A DNA stretch of 64,000 nt from Bacillus pumilus. GTDB lineage: Bacteria; Bacillota; Bacilli; Bacillales; Bacillaceae. The stretch covers positions 248,001 through 312,000 of the forward strand of contig NZ_CP027116.1 of assembly GCF_003431975.1 (NCBI RefSeq), written 5' to 3'. This document shows positions 32,500-41,564 of this stretch, piece by piece; position 1 is the stretch's first letter, and every line of letters begins with the position of its first letter. The translations under genes were made by a program, and so were the position numbers. The notes beneath the pieces were generated by a model. That model did not search any database and was not told the origin of the DNA. It saw only the letters and a program-made list of their open reading frames with translations.

Positions 32500-33441
32500 A
32501 TGCGATTTTTCATTGCGGATGATGATCGTGCAATACGCTCGATTTTAAGTCAAATCATCGAGGATGAGGATTTGGGAGAGGTCGTGGATGAAGCTGATGA
32601 CGGAGTTGGTTTAGAAGCACATGCACTGAACCTCAAAAAAGTAGATATTCTTCTGATTGACCTTTTAATGCCTGCTAGAGATGGCATTCAAACGATTCGT
32701 CATATTCATCCAGAGTTCAAAGGTAAAGTCATGATGATTTCCCAAGTAGAGGCGAAAGAGATGATGGCAGAAGCCTATGAACTTGGAATCGAATATTATA
32801 TTCATAAACCCGTCAATCGAATTGAGATTGTCAGTGTGATTCGAAAAGTCATGGAGCGTATCAAACTGGAGAAATCCATTTACGATATACAAGCTTCACT
32901 TCGCCATGTGCTGCCATTAGAGCCTGTCATTTCTCATAATACGACAGGCGCTGGGGTGAAGAGGAGAACGATGAAAGAGGCAGGGGAATTCCTTTTGTCC
33001 GAACTAGGAATCGTCGGAGAGAGCGGATCTAAGGATTTACTAGAAATATTGATCTATTTACATGAAACACAGTCAGCCAATTCTCATGAGGTCAATTTTC
33101 CGCCGCTTAAACAGCTCTTTATCAAAACGGCGGAGAGGAAACTCGATCATGGGGCAGCCGATGTTGAAGTGATGAGGGAAGTGAAAGCGGCAGAGCAGCG
33201 AATTAGACGAGCTATCCACCATTCCTTGAATCATTTTGCTTCACTAGGATTAACAGATTTCTCGAATCCTAAGTTCGAGCACTATGCGTCGAAGTTTTTT
33301 GACTTTACCGATGTCAGCCAAAGAATGAAAGAAATGCAGAAGACTTCCTCATCTGCAGGATCGACGGGTAGAGTCAATACGAAAAAGTTCGTTCAAATCT
33401 TTTATTTTGAAGCAAAGCAGTTATTCGAAGGAATGAGCTGA
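32500..33441 (+). CDS. glnL: Response regulator GlnL (YcbB)
   Basis: A 313-residue regulator (B. subtilis YcbB is about the same length). Receiver domain ~1-120: acidic pocket DDD at 7-9, phosphorylated Asp54 in LLIDLLMPARDG, Lys in YIHKPVNR. The C-terminal half carries the YcbB-type DNA-binding domain (RRTMKEAGEFLLSELGIVGESGSKDLL, AEQRIRRAIHHSLNHFASLGLTD). It activates glsA-glnT in B. subtilis. GAGGGTGAGTGT precedes the ATG. No terminator seen after it. Confidence 0.88.
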   Translation: MRFFIADDDRAIRSILSQIIEDEDLGEVVDEADDGVGLEAHALNLKKVDILLIDLLMPARDGIQTIRHIHPEFKGKVMMISQVEAKEMMAEAYELGIEYYIHKPVNRIEIVSVIRKVMERIKLEKSIYDIQASLRHVLPLEPVISHNTTGAGVKRRTMKEAGEFLLSELGIVGESGSKDLLEILIYLHETQSANSHEVNFPPLKQLFIKTAERKLDHGAADVEVMREVKAAEQRIRRAIHHSLNHFASLGLTDFSNPKFEHYASKFFDFTDVSQRMKEMQKTSSSAGSTGRVNTKKFVQIFYFEAKQLFEGMS

Positions 33442-33632
33442 GGAAAATCTGTTGGAATGATTGGAGAAAATAAACAGAAAAAGACTGCTATTCCTATGAT
33501 TTATCGAGATATTAATGTGTCTTTGTTATTTAACTAATGATTCTGATTTTTCTTTTTTCTTGAAAATAAAACCCTCCTGTGCAATCGTTTGTTAAAATAG
33601 TGAGGTTAGACTAGAATGTCGGAGGTTTTATT

Positions 33633-34718
33633 TTGGGAAAAATTAAACGAAATGCGCTCTGCCCTTGTGGAAGCGGAAAAAAATATAAACATTGCTGTGG
33701 TCAAAAGTCAGGCGGGGAACAAACGTCTGAGCTTGTGTTTAAGGAAGCTGTACAAGTTCAAAAAGATTTAATGAATTATGCTTTCTCTAAGCATCAGAGA
33801 GCTATCAATCAATTCATTAATGAGTTTTCTTTCCTTGCAGATATGGATAAAGAAACACAACAAATCTCGGTCTTTCATTTGAGTGTGTGGGGCATCTTCT
33901 TCCGCCCATTAACAGATCAGAAAGAATCCATTTTCCGAGAATTTCTGACAAAGAAAGCGGAGGATATTACCCGTCCGAAAACAAAACAAGTGGTTCAATC
34001 ATGGACAGACATGGAACCATCTTTGCTTTTATTAAATGAAAAAACGGACGAGTCTCTTTATTTTGAGAATATGGTGACAGCTGAGAAGGTTGAAGTAGAT
34101 GTAAAACCGGATCAAACCGTCTTACCTGAGAAGGGAAGTTTAGTGCTTGGTTTCCCTGTTCAATTTGAAGAGAAAGCAGAATTTTTTATTCAATATACGA
34201 TGTTTGCGAAAGAGTTTACAGATACGCTCCTTTTACAGGTTCGTCAGCTGCTTGAAGCATATGAGGCCAATGGAGGAACGCGCAGCACATTTATGAGAGA
34301 ATCATTCCCTGACGTGCTGAAGTGTATGTTTGCGAAGCAAGAAGTAGAGGAATCAGAAACATCTGCTGAAACAGAAGGCGATACAGGTTTATCAGCAGAT
34401 CGCATGGACTGGGCAAGTGATGTTCAGCTGGAAACAGCAAAGCTGATTGAAGATGGGATGAAGGAGCATGGTGACCAAAGCCTCACAGATGGCGCTTTAA
34501 CTGTTTGGAAAGCCTACTGTGATCAGAAATCACCTGTGATCCGTAAAGCAGCTTCATTTGCTGCGGGAATCGAATACTACATTCATTCACTTGCTAGTGA
34601 TGCTCCGCTTTCACAAGCGCAAGTAGCGAAAAAGTATGGCATCAGTGCGTCTACTGTATCGAGCCGCTTTAAAGATATTGAAAAAGCGGTGAAAGAAGAG
34701 CAAGAGGCGACTGTATAA
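33633..34718 (+). CDS. SEC-C zinc-motif protein with C-terminal helix-turn-helix
   Basis: A 361-residue protein. The N-terminal CPCGSGKKYKHCCG (residues 10-23) is a SEC-C zinc-binding motif, as at the end of SecA. The middle (~30-230) is unassigned and alpha/beta, with an acidic linker (~235-265). The C-terminus has a helix-turn-helix-like stretch (AQVAKKYGISASTVSSRFKDIEKAV, ~330-355). Start is TTG 33633 with GGAGG 8 bases upstream. The combination suggests a regulator or translocation/translation-linked adaptor, but function is unknown. Monocistronic with terminator. Confidence 0.75.
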   Translation: MGKIKRNALCPCGSGKKYKHCCGQKSGGEQTSELVFKEAVQVQKDLMNYAFSKHQRAINQFINEFSFLADMDKETQQISVFHLSVWGIFFRPLTDQKESIFREFLTKKAEDITRPKTKQVVQSWTDMEPSLLLLNEKTDESLYFENMVTAEKVEVDVKPDQTVLPEKGSLVLGFPVQFEEKAEFFIQYTMFAKEFTDTLLLQVRQLLEAYEANGGTRSTFMRESFPDVLKCMFAKQEVEESETSAETEGDTGLSADRMDWASDVQLETAKLIEDGMKEHGDQSLTDGALTVWKAYCDQKSPVIRKAASFAAGIEYYIHSLASDAPLSQAQVAKKYGISASTVSSRFKDIEKAVKEEQEATV

Positions 34719-34724
34719 CATAAG

Positions 34725-34760
34725 AAAAGACGCGGCACCTTTAAGGGCCAGCGTCTTTTT
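34725..34760. terminator. Terminator after the SEC-C gene
   Basis: Stem AAAAGACGC / GCGTCTTTT with flanking T; also usable by the converging ycdA-type gene. Confidence 0.88.
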
Positions 34761-34769
34761 TATTCATAA

Positions 34770-35810
34770 TTATCTCGTTTTAATAAACCCACTCATGTAC
34801 TGCGATGTATTATAATCGTTCAGGTCAATTTTCCACTGACCATCCCCATTACGTTTCATTTTCACTTCATACTCAGCTGGGCTGGAGACTGGAGGGAGTT
34901 TTTCGAATTCTGATGCGTACATGTTTAAGATTTTCTTATACAATTCTTCTTTGGAGCGGATCTTGCCGTTGTAAAACTCGTCTCTTTGCTTGTCTAGCTT
35001 GTCTTTTAAGTTGGAAGCATCAATGCCTGTTACTTTCGCAACAACCTTCGCCTCGTCATCAGAGATGGTTTTCACACTTGTTTCTACTTTGGCTTTATCC
35101 TTCATGGTGTTTTGAATGCGTTTGTACATAGACAGAATATCACGGTCACTTACTTCATTTCCGTATATGCTCGCACTTCTTTTGAAGTCTTTCACAAACA
35201 TTTCGTGGTATTTATTGACGACATCCGATTGGTTATCACCCGTTAAATCTGCAAATTGATCGTTCTTTTTGTCAAAGACAATGATATCAGTATAAGCGGA
35301 GAGGGCTTTTGCAGGGTTATCCAGCTTTTTCGCTGTATCAAGAATTTTGTTTCCATCTAGTTCGATTTCGATTGAATCACTGTTTTTCTTGATGCTGTCT
35401 TGGTACACGAACTGATATTTTTTCCCTTTGTCTACTAGGAAATAAAGAGCACCAGATAGTGACTTGCCTTTGTTCAGTGAACCGAGGTCAAGGCGGTCTT
35501 TACTGCCGTAGAATTTTAAATCAGAGACTTTGGCATCGTCTTGATAAAGGGAGAAGTCAGAGTTATATAATGAAAGGGCTTTGTCACCTTTGTTTGTGAT
35601 TGTTAAGTTGACTTTTAACACCAATTCATTGTCTCTTAGCGTAGTTGTTGAGTCTTCTGGTAACGTATATTCGTAGCTATTGACCTTTACCTCTGCTGTC
35701 TTTGTAGATTTTTGATCAGCATTGCTTGATTTGGCTGAGCTCTGGCAGGCTGCAGAGATGATCATCACGAATGAAATCATGAGGAGTGCACTTATTTTTT
35801 TTAGATTCAC
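34770..35810 (-). CDS. ycdA: YcdA-type lipoprotein (DUF5105), copy 1
   Basis: Exported lipoprotein of 346 residues: signal with lipobox ending at Cys22 (SAAC). An Ig-like N-terminal domain (~40-165, VKVNSYEYTLPEDSTT...LSLYNSDFSLYQDDAKV) is followed by a helical DUF5105 domain with the conserved end WKIDLNDYNTSQYMSGFI. B. subtilis YcdA is linked to swarming; the molecular role is unknown. A paralogue in the same orientation lies at 41565-42623, on the other side of the nat genes. GGAGCATCAACTGTG precedes the ATG. Confidence 0.83.
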   Translation of the reverse strand: MNLKKISALLMISFVMIISAACQSSAKSSNADQKSTKTAEVKVNSYEYTLPEDSTTTLRDNELVLKVNLTITNKGDKALSLYNSDFSLYQDDAKVSDLKFYGSKDRLDLGSLNKGKSLSGALYFLVDKGKKYQFVYQDSIKKNSDSIEIELDGNKILDTAKKLDNPAKALSAYTDIIVFDKKNDQFADLTGDNQSDVVNKYHEMFVKDFKRSASIYGNEVSDRDILSMYKRIQNTMKDKAKVETSVKTISDDEAKVVAKVTGIDASNLKDKLDKQRDEFYNGKIRSKEELYKKILNMYASEFEKLPPVSSPAEYEVKMKRNGDGQWKIDLNDYNTSQYMSGFIKTR

Positions 35811-36268
35811 AGTTGATGCTCCTTTGCTTTTCTTTCGTCATTTCATTCCCGCTATCTGACTATGAAAAAAGAAACAGATAGAATGGTATATTCGGGTGTT
35901 AAAGGGGAAAATCTCCTTATGACGATTTGCACTATTCATTCTAACGAAATTTATTCATGTTGAGGAATAGGTTTTAGTCCCTATTTTTGATCATTTTTTA
36001 CACTATTACCTTTAAAATAAAGAATTAGATAAGTAGAATATACTAGTTAATAAGAATTAATTTATAGATTATCATAGGTTTAAATTGTTTTTTATATAAA
36101 ATTCTTGAAGTGAAAATGTTGATCTTAGAGAAATTCACTTGGATGCTGACTATACGATCATTTTCTCAGCGTCACATCTAGGTTGATTTTCAGAGAGCAG
36201 GATACTTGAATGTTGAAAAGGATTCATGGGAAAATAAGGATGATTAAGCAGATAAGGGAGATGAGCTT
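35811..36268. other. 458-base AT-rich intergenic region
   Basis: Divergent gap between the ycdA-type gene and the aldo-keto reductase gene. Very AT-rich, with stops in all frames and no strong dyad followed by T. It must hold both promoters, but none has a convincing -35/-10 pair. Confidence 0.6.
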
Positions 36269-37198
36269 TTGAAAAAGGTAACGCTTGGGCGAACTGATTT
36301 ACAGGTGAATCCGATAGGGCTTGGTACGAATGCGGTAGGTGGACATAATTTGTTCCCGAACCTGAGTGAAGATGCTGGACGAGAGCTTGTGGAGACGGCT
36401 CTTGATCAAGGTGTCAATTTCTTAGATTCTGCTTTTATTTATGGGCTGGGCCGTTCAGAGGAATTGATCGGTGAGATCATTGTCAAAAGAGGCGGTAGAG
36501 AAAACCTTGTCCTTGCGACAAAGGGGGCTCATAAAGAAGTAGACGGACAAATCGAACTGGATAACAGCCGGGACTTTTTAAGAGAGCAGGTTGAAAATAG
36601 CCTGAAACGATTGCAAACAGATTATATTGATTTATACTATATGCATTTCCCGGACGGCAGGACGCCGCTGGAAGAAGTAGCAGGCACATTAAAGGAATTG
36701 AAGGATGAGGGGAAAATCAGGGCGATTGGTGCATCAAATCTTGATTTTGAACAGCTTCAAGCCTTTAACCGAGATGGCTACTTAGACGTGCTTCAGTCGG
36801 AGTATTCTCTGCTGAAACGTCAGGCGGAGCAGGATCTTCTCCCATACTGCGTCGAGCATGGTATTTCTTTTATTCCGTATTTCCCATTGGCGTCAGGCCT
36901 GTTAACAGGGAAATTTACGAAGGATGCGACATTTGATGATATTCGAGCAAAGGACCCGCTTTTCCAAGGCGAGGCGTTCCTTCAAAATCTCGAAAAAGTA
37001 GACAAGCTGAAGGCGATCGCACAATCAAAGAATGCCGAAACGGCGCACGTTGCGCTGGCTTGGCTTTTAGCACAGGACGGCATCGACGCCATCATTCCTG
37101 GAGCAAAACGAGCTGAGCAGGTTCTGCAAAATCTCAAAACAAACGATGTTCAATTAACAGAAGAGGAAATCAATCAAATTGACCACATTTTCTCTTAA
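36269..37198 (+). CDS. Aldo-keto reductase (YccK/IolS-like)
   Basis: NADPH-dependent oxidoreductase of 309 residues with the (beta/alpha)8 AKR fold: [12 protein letters not shown], catalytic Asp-Tyr in [18 protein letters not shown], Lys in VLATKGAHK, His in [11 protein letters not shown], and the nucleotide-binding [14 protein letters not shown] at the end. It resembles B. subtilis YccK and IolS, and yccK lies in the equivalent region, so orthology to YccK is likely. Start is TTG 36269 (AAGGGAG upstream). Substrate unknown. Convergent with natK. Confidence 0.86.
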   Translation: MKKVTLGRTDLQVNPIGLGTNAVGGHNLFPNLSEDAGRELVETALDQGVNFLDSAFIYGLGRSEELIGEIIVKRGGRENLVLATKGAHKEVDGQIELDNSRDFLREQVENSLKRLQTDYIDLYYMHFPDGRTPLEEVAGTLKELKDEGKIRAIGASNLDFEQLQAFNRDGYLDVLQSEYSLLKRQAEQDLLPYCVEHGISFIPYFPLASGLLTGKFTKDATFDDIRAKDPLFQGEAFLQNLEKVDKLKAIAQSKNAETAHVALAWLLAQDGIDAIIPGAKRAEQVLQNLKTNDVQLTEEEINQIDHIFS

Positions 37199-37200
37199 TA

Positions 37201-37230
37201 AAAAAAGGTGCTTAGCTGCACCTTTTTTTT
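37201..37230. terminator. Bidirectional terminator between aldo-keto reductase and natK
   Basis: Stem AAAAAAGGTGC / GCACCTTTTTT with a TTAGCT loop. Confidence 0.9.
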
Positions 37231-38194
37231 ATGACATCGTGAGGGGAATTTTGATGACGACCCGCAAATTTGGAGAACGGTAAGTGAAATCAAGTGTACC
37301 ATCTGCCTTTTCAACAAGCTGATGAATGATATACGTCCCCATTCCTTGATGATCCCCGCCTTTTGTCGAGCGACCAAAGTTTTTGAACAAATGGTCTAAC
37401 ACGTGTTTATCCATTCCTTTTGTGCTGTTTTCGCAATGGATTAAAAAGAGCCCGCTCCGAATAGAGGTCGCAATCGAGATACTGCCCTCTTTTCCGGCTT
37501 GCTTCGCTTCAATCGCTGCGTCTAGGGCATTATCAAGCAAGTTCCCAGTAAAACTAACCTGATCCGCCTTAGAAAAGGGGAGCGATGAAAAAGGCGCTTG
37601 AAGGTCTAGAGAAAGGTCAATGTCCTCTTTTTCAGCCTGTTGAAAAAAGGAATGCAGGGTTGAGGCCAAATATGCATTTTCTCCTTTCATCCAAGGGAAA
37701 TGTTTTACGTATTGCTGAATCAAATCCTTGATCTCATGCTCTTCGTTTGACGAGGAAAAGGCATTTAAATGTCTAGCAGTTTCATGATGTTTACTGCGCA
37801 GCTCAAGCAACAATTCATTGGTTCTTGATTCTGCGTTGATCAGCTCTTGAAGCCGCCCATTTAACCGTCTCTCCGTCTGCATCATCTTCAATGAAAGGAT
37901 ATCTGCTGTTATGATGATCATAAAAGCGAAAAGAGAGCTGTGTCCATTCCCTTGCGTTAGAAAAAGCGAAAGACCCGCACAGGTAAAGAGCACAAAAGCG
38001 CCCAACATCACATAACCACTCACATGAGGCAAAAACTTTTTGTATATGAAAAATGTATAAAGACAAATCAGACAAAAAGTGAGGAGCCACAGCACTCCTG
38101 ATGATAGCGGCAGAAAAGCTTCAGCTACTGCATGAAACGCAAGACCTAGCCATATGAGAGCATACATGCGGAATCCAAGATAGAAAGCGTTCAC
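37229..38194 (-). CDS. natK: Sensor histidine kinase NatK
   Basis: A 321-residue GHKL-type kinase: five or six N-terminal membrane segments (~1-100), a coiled coil (~105-140) with HHETARHLNAF as the phosphoacceptor region, and a HATPase domain (SFTGNLLDNALDAAIEAK, GDHQGMGTYIIHQLVEKA). Start is GTG 38194 with AAGGAG 7 bases upstream. Second gene of natR-natK on the minus strand. In B. subtilis the NatK-NatR pair controls the natAB sodium exporter, which is divergent here. Confidence 0.87.
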   Translation of the reverse strand: MNAFYLGFRMYALIWLGLAFHAVAEAFLPLSSGVLWLLTFCLICLYTFFIYKKFLPHVSGYVMLGAFVLFTCAGLSLFLTQGNGHSSLFAFMIIITADILSLKMMQTERRLNGRLQELINAESRTNELLLELRSKHHETARHLNAFSSSNEEHEIKDLIQQYVKHFPWMKGENAYLASTLHSFFQQAEKEDIDLSLDLQAPFSSLPFSKADQVSFTGNLLDNALDAAIEAKQAGKEGSISIATSIRSGLFLIHCENSTKGMDKHVLDHLFKNFGRSTKGGDHQGMGTYIIHQLVEKADGTLDFTYRSPNLRVVIKIPLTMS

Positions 38195-38205
38195 GTTCGT
38201 TCTCC

Positions 38206-38907
38206 TTAAAAATAATATTTCTTAAAGTATTCTAATTGCTGCTTGGTCATCATGGCTTTTTTATCTGTACCTTCAAAAGACACGATAAATGAATTTTTGG
38301 CATACGCCGAGAAGTTCTTAATGTAATGAATATTGATGATAAACGATCTGTGTGAGCGGATAAAATCTTTTTCAGCTAGATCGCCCTTTAACTCGTTTAG
38401 TGTCTGATATGTCTGGATTTCCCCGGTTGTTGTGACAATGGTAGTGGACCTGCCTGTTCGCTCAACAAAAATGACATCCTTCTTTTGCAGCACATGAATA
38501 TCTGACTGCTGCTTAATGAGAAGCCGTCCATGAATGCTTTTCTCCTGCTTGGTGGACATGTAGCGCTCTAAGGATTTGGCAATTCGATCGGCTTGGTAGG
38601 GCTTCATAATATAATCATGTACATTCAAATCAAACGCATGAACCGCATATCCGCTGTTTCCTGTCACAAATACAACATCGACATTCAGTGCATGAGAGTG
38701 AATGAGGTCTGCTAATTCATAGCCGGACATTCCGGGCATTTCAATGTCTGCGAACAACAAATCAATGTCTCCCTGTTTGACCTTCTCATATGCATCCTCT
38801 GCTGACTGCGTGACAAAGACAATCTCCACAGCCTCCATTCTGCCTACAATGGCATGCAGTTTTTCTAAATCTACTCGGTAATCATCAACGAGACCTACTT
38901 TTATCAT
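38206..38907 (-). CDS. natR: LytTR response regulator NatR
   Basis: A 233-residue response regulator: receiver domain (~1-120) with phosphorylated Asp in LLFADIEMPGMSGYE and Lys in YIMKPYQADR, then a LytTR DNA-binding domain (RLLIKQQSDIHVLQKKDVIFVERTG, IRSHRSFIINIHYIKNF). Start is ATG 38907 with AGGTGA 5 bases upstream; a GTG at 38916 overlaps that site. It is first in natR-natK and divergent from natAB; the 161-base gap holds an inverted repeat (TGAAAT / ATTTCA, about 38960-38977) that could be a binding site. Confidence 0.88.
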   Translation of the reverse strand: MIKVGLVDDYRVDLEKLHAIVGRMEAVEIVFVTQSAEDAYEKVKQGDIDLLFADIEMPGMSGYELADLIHSHALNVDVVFVTGNSGYAVHAFDLNVHDYIMKPYQADRIAKSLERYMSTKQEKSIHGRLLIKQQSDIHVLQKKDVIFVERTGRSTTIVTTTGEIQTYQTLNELKGDLAEKDFIRSHRSFIINIHYIKNFSAYAKNSFIVSFEGTDKKAMMTKQQLEYFKKYYF

Positions 38908-39068
38908 AAAAATCACCTATGACTCTTCTTATTATTTGTCTATTTTACCATTTGTTTTTTTGAAATAGATCATTTCAAGACAGAAAAAGGACGTTTCGCG
39001 ACATTTTTATGTCAGAGAAGCGTTATTTTTTCTATCATAGACTTAGAAAGTTGAAAGGGGCGAACCAC

Positions 39069-39809
39069 ATGATTACTCTCAGCGATTGCAGTTGCTGGTT
39101 TAAAGATAAGAAAAAGGTCGTAAAAGCGATGAAACATATGACGTTCTCCGTGAAGGAAGGGGAAGTCGTTGGCATCCTAGGTGAAAATGGTGCAGGGAAA
39201 ACCACATTATTACGTGCCGTCGCCACATTATTAGAACCTACGCACGGAACAGTCAATGTCGCAGGCTTTGATACGGTGAAAGAATCAACAGAAGTGAAAA
39301 AGCGAATTGGTGTCTTGTTTGGCGGTGAGACGGGGCTTTACGATCGTTTGACGGCACGAGAAAACCTTGAATACTTTGGCAAATTGTATGGCTTAAATCA
39401 GCATGAAATCAAAGCAAGAATAGAGGATTTGGCAAAGCGTTTTGGGATGAGACAATATATGGATCGAAAGGTGAAAGGATTCTCAAGAGGAATGAAACAA
39501 AAGGTGGCGATTGCCAGAACCTTGATTCATGATCCTGACATTATTTTATTTGATGAGCCGACAACAGGCTTGGATATTACATCAAGTAATATTTTCAGAG
39601 ACTTTATTCATCAGCTCAAGCAGCAAAATAAAACCATTCTTTTTTCAAGCCACATCATGGAAGAAGTCAGCCAGCTCTGTGACAGTGTGATGATGATTCA
39701 TCAAGGAGAGCTAGTATACAAAGGAACACTTCCAGAATTATATACACAGGAACAAAGTGATGACTTGAACTATATCTTTATGTCGAAGCTCGCTAGGGGG
39801 ATTTCATAA
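39069..39809 (+). CDS. natA: ABC transporter ATP-binding protein NatA (Na+ efflux)
   Basis: A 246-residue ATPase, same length as B. subtilis NatA. Walker A GENGAGKTTLL, signature FSRGMKQKVAIA, Walker B IILFDEPTTGLD and His switch FSSHIMEE are intact. With NatB it extrudes sodium. Start is ATG 39069 (AAAGGGG upstream); an open frame reaches 39009 but adds a non-homologous tail. Its stop overlaps the natB ATG by one base. Confidence 0.9.
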   Translation: MITLSDCSCWFKDKKKVVKAMKHMTFSVKEGEVVGILGENGAGKTTLLRAVATLLEPTHGTVNVAGFDTVKESTEVKKRIGVLFGGETGLYDRLTARENLEYFGKLYGLNQHEIKARIEDLAKRFGMRQYMDRKVKGFSRGMKQKVAIARTLIHDPDIILFDEPTTGLDITSSNIFRDFIHQLKQQNKTILFSSHIMEEVSQLCDSVMMIHQGELVYKGTLPELYTQEQSDDLNYIFMSKLARGIS

Positions 39810-40984
39810 TGTGGAAAACCGTATTTTTAAAAGAAATGACAGATGCGCTAAGAGACCGAAAAACGCTACTCTTAACAGTACTGATTCCTCTTTTGACGAT
39901 GCTTGGACTGGTGTTCTTTTATGAAAGCATGATTGCAGATCCAGGGGATGAAACCTATACGGTCGCAGTGAATGAAAAGCTACCAACTGAAATGAATCAA
40001 ATGATCAAAGAGGTCAAAAACCTCACACTTGAAACATTTGATGACCCTCAGCAAGCTGTCAAAGATGGAAAGGCAAATGCTTACCTAGAAATGCCGAAAA
40101 AGGCAGACGACATGCTTCAGCATCAACAATCATTTGCAATTAAAATTCATGGGTATACAACAGATGATGATTCGGTCATCGCAGTTCAAATGCTGCAATC
40201 CTTATTGGAGCAGTATCAAAACCAAGTCGTAGAAAAGCGTTTAACCGCTGATCAAATCAATACGTCAGTTATTCATCCATTTGAGGTGCAGTCCGTTGAT
40301 GTAGAAGAGGGCGATGAAGGAGAAAATGGCATGACCTCTATGCTTTTGTCGATTCTGCTTCCAATGATTTTGGTGACCTCCGTCATCTCAGGTGCTTTGC
40401 CAGCTGCGCTTGATATTGTAGCGGGTGAAAAAGACCGAAAATCCATTGAAGCGTTGTTCCTGACACCTGCCAGCAGACTCCAAATTCTCATCGGAAAATG
40501 GCTGGCTGTCTCTATGTTCGGGATTTTAAGTGGAATTGTGGCGATCGGCATGCTGCTTTTATCCACGCTGCTCTTTACAGAAAAGCTAAAACAAGCACTG
40601 AACTTTGGTGATCAGATGTGGAGCATTATCGCCGTCATGTTTGCGGCGCTTATCATCTTCTCATTCATGGTATCGATGATTGAACTGCTACTCAGTGTCG
40701 TTTCAAGCTCAGTGAAAGAAGCGCAATCGTACATGTCCATGATCATTACATTAGGTGTGATCCCAATGTTCTTTACTATGAGAGCAGGTGCTACGCAGCT
40801 AGATACGTATTACTTTGCTGTCCCATTCCTTAATATTCACGCGCTTTGTAAGCAATTGATGTTTGGTATTATCGATCCGATGGCCGTCACTCTGACACTA
40901 GGCTCCTCAGCCCTCGCAGTCGTCATCTTGTTTGTGATCGTGAGAAGCTTGTTTATGAAAGAAAAATGGATGCTTGCGAAATAA
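39809..40984 (+). CDS. natB: ABC transporter permease NatB (Na+ efflux)
   Basis: A 391-residue ABC-2-type permease: one N-terminal membrane segment (~20-40), a large extracytoplasmic domain (~45-175), then about five membrane segments, including LLPMILVTSVISGALPAALDIVAGEKDRKSIEALFLTPASR, the loop that contacts the ATPase. Coupled to natA by TAATG overlap. With NatA forms the sodium exporter induced through NatK-NatR. Followed by a terminator. Confidence 0.9.
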   Translation: MWKTVFLKEMTDALRDRKTLLLTVLIPLLTMLGLVFFYESMIADPGDETYTVAVNEKLPTEMNQMIKEVKNLTLETFDDPQQAVKDGKANAYLEMPKKADDMLQHQQSFAIKIHGYTTDDDSVIAVQMLQSLLEQYQNQVVEKRLTADQINTSVIHPFEVQSVDVEEGDEGENGMTSMLLSILLPMILVTSVISGALPAALDIVAGEKDRKSIEALFLTPASRLQILIGKWLAVSMFGILSGIVAIGMLLLSTLLFTEKLKQALNFGDQMWSIIAVMFAALIIFSFMVSMIELLLSVVSSSVKEAQSYMSMIITLGVIPMFFTMRAGATQLDTYYFAVPFLNIHALCKQLMFGIIDPMAVTLTLGSSALAVVILFVIVRSLFMKEKWMLAK

Positions 40985-40992
40985 AGAAAGTA

Positions 40993-41023
40993 AAAACTTG
41001 TAGATTTTATCTGCAAGTTTTTT
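40993..41023 (+). terminator. Terminator after natB
   Basis: Stem AACTTGTAGA / TCTGCAAGTT (one mismatch) with T tail. Confidence 0.85.
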
Positions 41024-41131
41024 ATATCCAGAGATTTATATAAAAGAGATTCACGATCTTGTGAAAGGAATGGCATAATGGAAGATGGAAATTACATTAT
41101 TATCCTTTTTTTAAAAAGAGGTGATTCGTGT

Positions 41132-41467
41132 ATGTCTTATCAAACAGAAGACGATGATGTGCTAGAGCTATGTAATATATATGCTCAACAAACCCACCAT
41201 TTTGAAGCTTTTATTTTGGGAAACAGGAAAGGGTTATTGGAATTAAGAAAAGCGATAGATGAGGCATTAGAAACGGGTAGTTCCGTTGCACATTTATATC
41301 CATCTGATTTTGAAGGATATGAAACGTATGTTGCTTTAGTAGACGATGAGCAAAAGTTTGAGAAATTAATGGATCCTTATCTAGAGGAATACGCACAAGA
41401 GGAGGATGCGGTTGATCCGGTTGAGGTGATAAAAGAGTATGAAGCTGTAAAAGAAAATCCTTCATAA
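41132..41467 (+). CDS. Small acidic protein of unknown function
   Basis: A 111-residue, strongly acidic soluble protein (many Glu and Asp, predicted pI well below 5). I do not recognise the family. The FILGNRKGLLELRKAIDEALETG stretch resembles a motif seen in some immunity-type and stress proteins, but no toxin gene is nearby. Start is ATG 41132 with GAGGTG upstream; the frame open to 41078 is not needed. It lies between natAB and the second ycdA-type gene and appears to be its own unit. Confidence 0.6.
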   Translation: MSYQTEDDDVLELCNIYAQQTHHFEAFILGNRKGLLELRKAIDEALETGSSVAHLYPSDFEGYETYVALVDDEQKFEKLMDPYLEEYAQEEDAVDPVEVIKEYEAVKENPS

Positions 41468-41536
41468 TAGACCGTATCTTACTTTCTTGGCTGTAATTCG
41501 GAATTAAATATAGGGATCAAACGAAAAATCATAACA

Positions 41537-41562
41537 AAAAACCCCCGGCATCGGGGGTTTTT
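41537..41562. terminator. Terminator between the acidic-protein gene and ycdA copy 2
   Basis: Perfect AAAACCCCCG / CGGGGGTTTT stem with GCAT loop; A-run and T-run on either side, so bidirectional. Confidence 0.92.
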
Positions 41563-41564
41563 CA

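Noticed and set aside
34805..35131. 108-codon frame antisense to the first ycdA-type gene
   Set aside because: Shadow frame; Trp/Cys/Ser-rich translation typical of reversed coding DNA.
41132..41467. Toxin-immunity system at the acidic protein
   Set aside because: No toxin-like gene is adjacent; the resemblance to immunity proteins is a short motif only.
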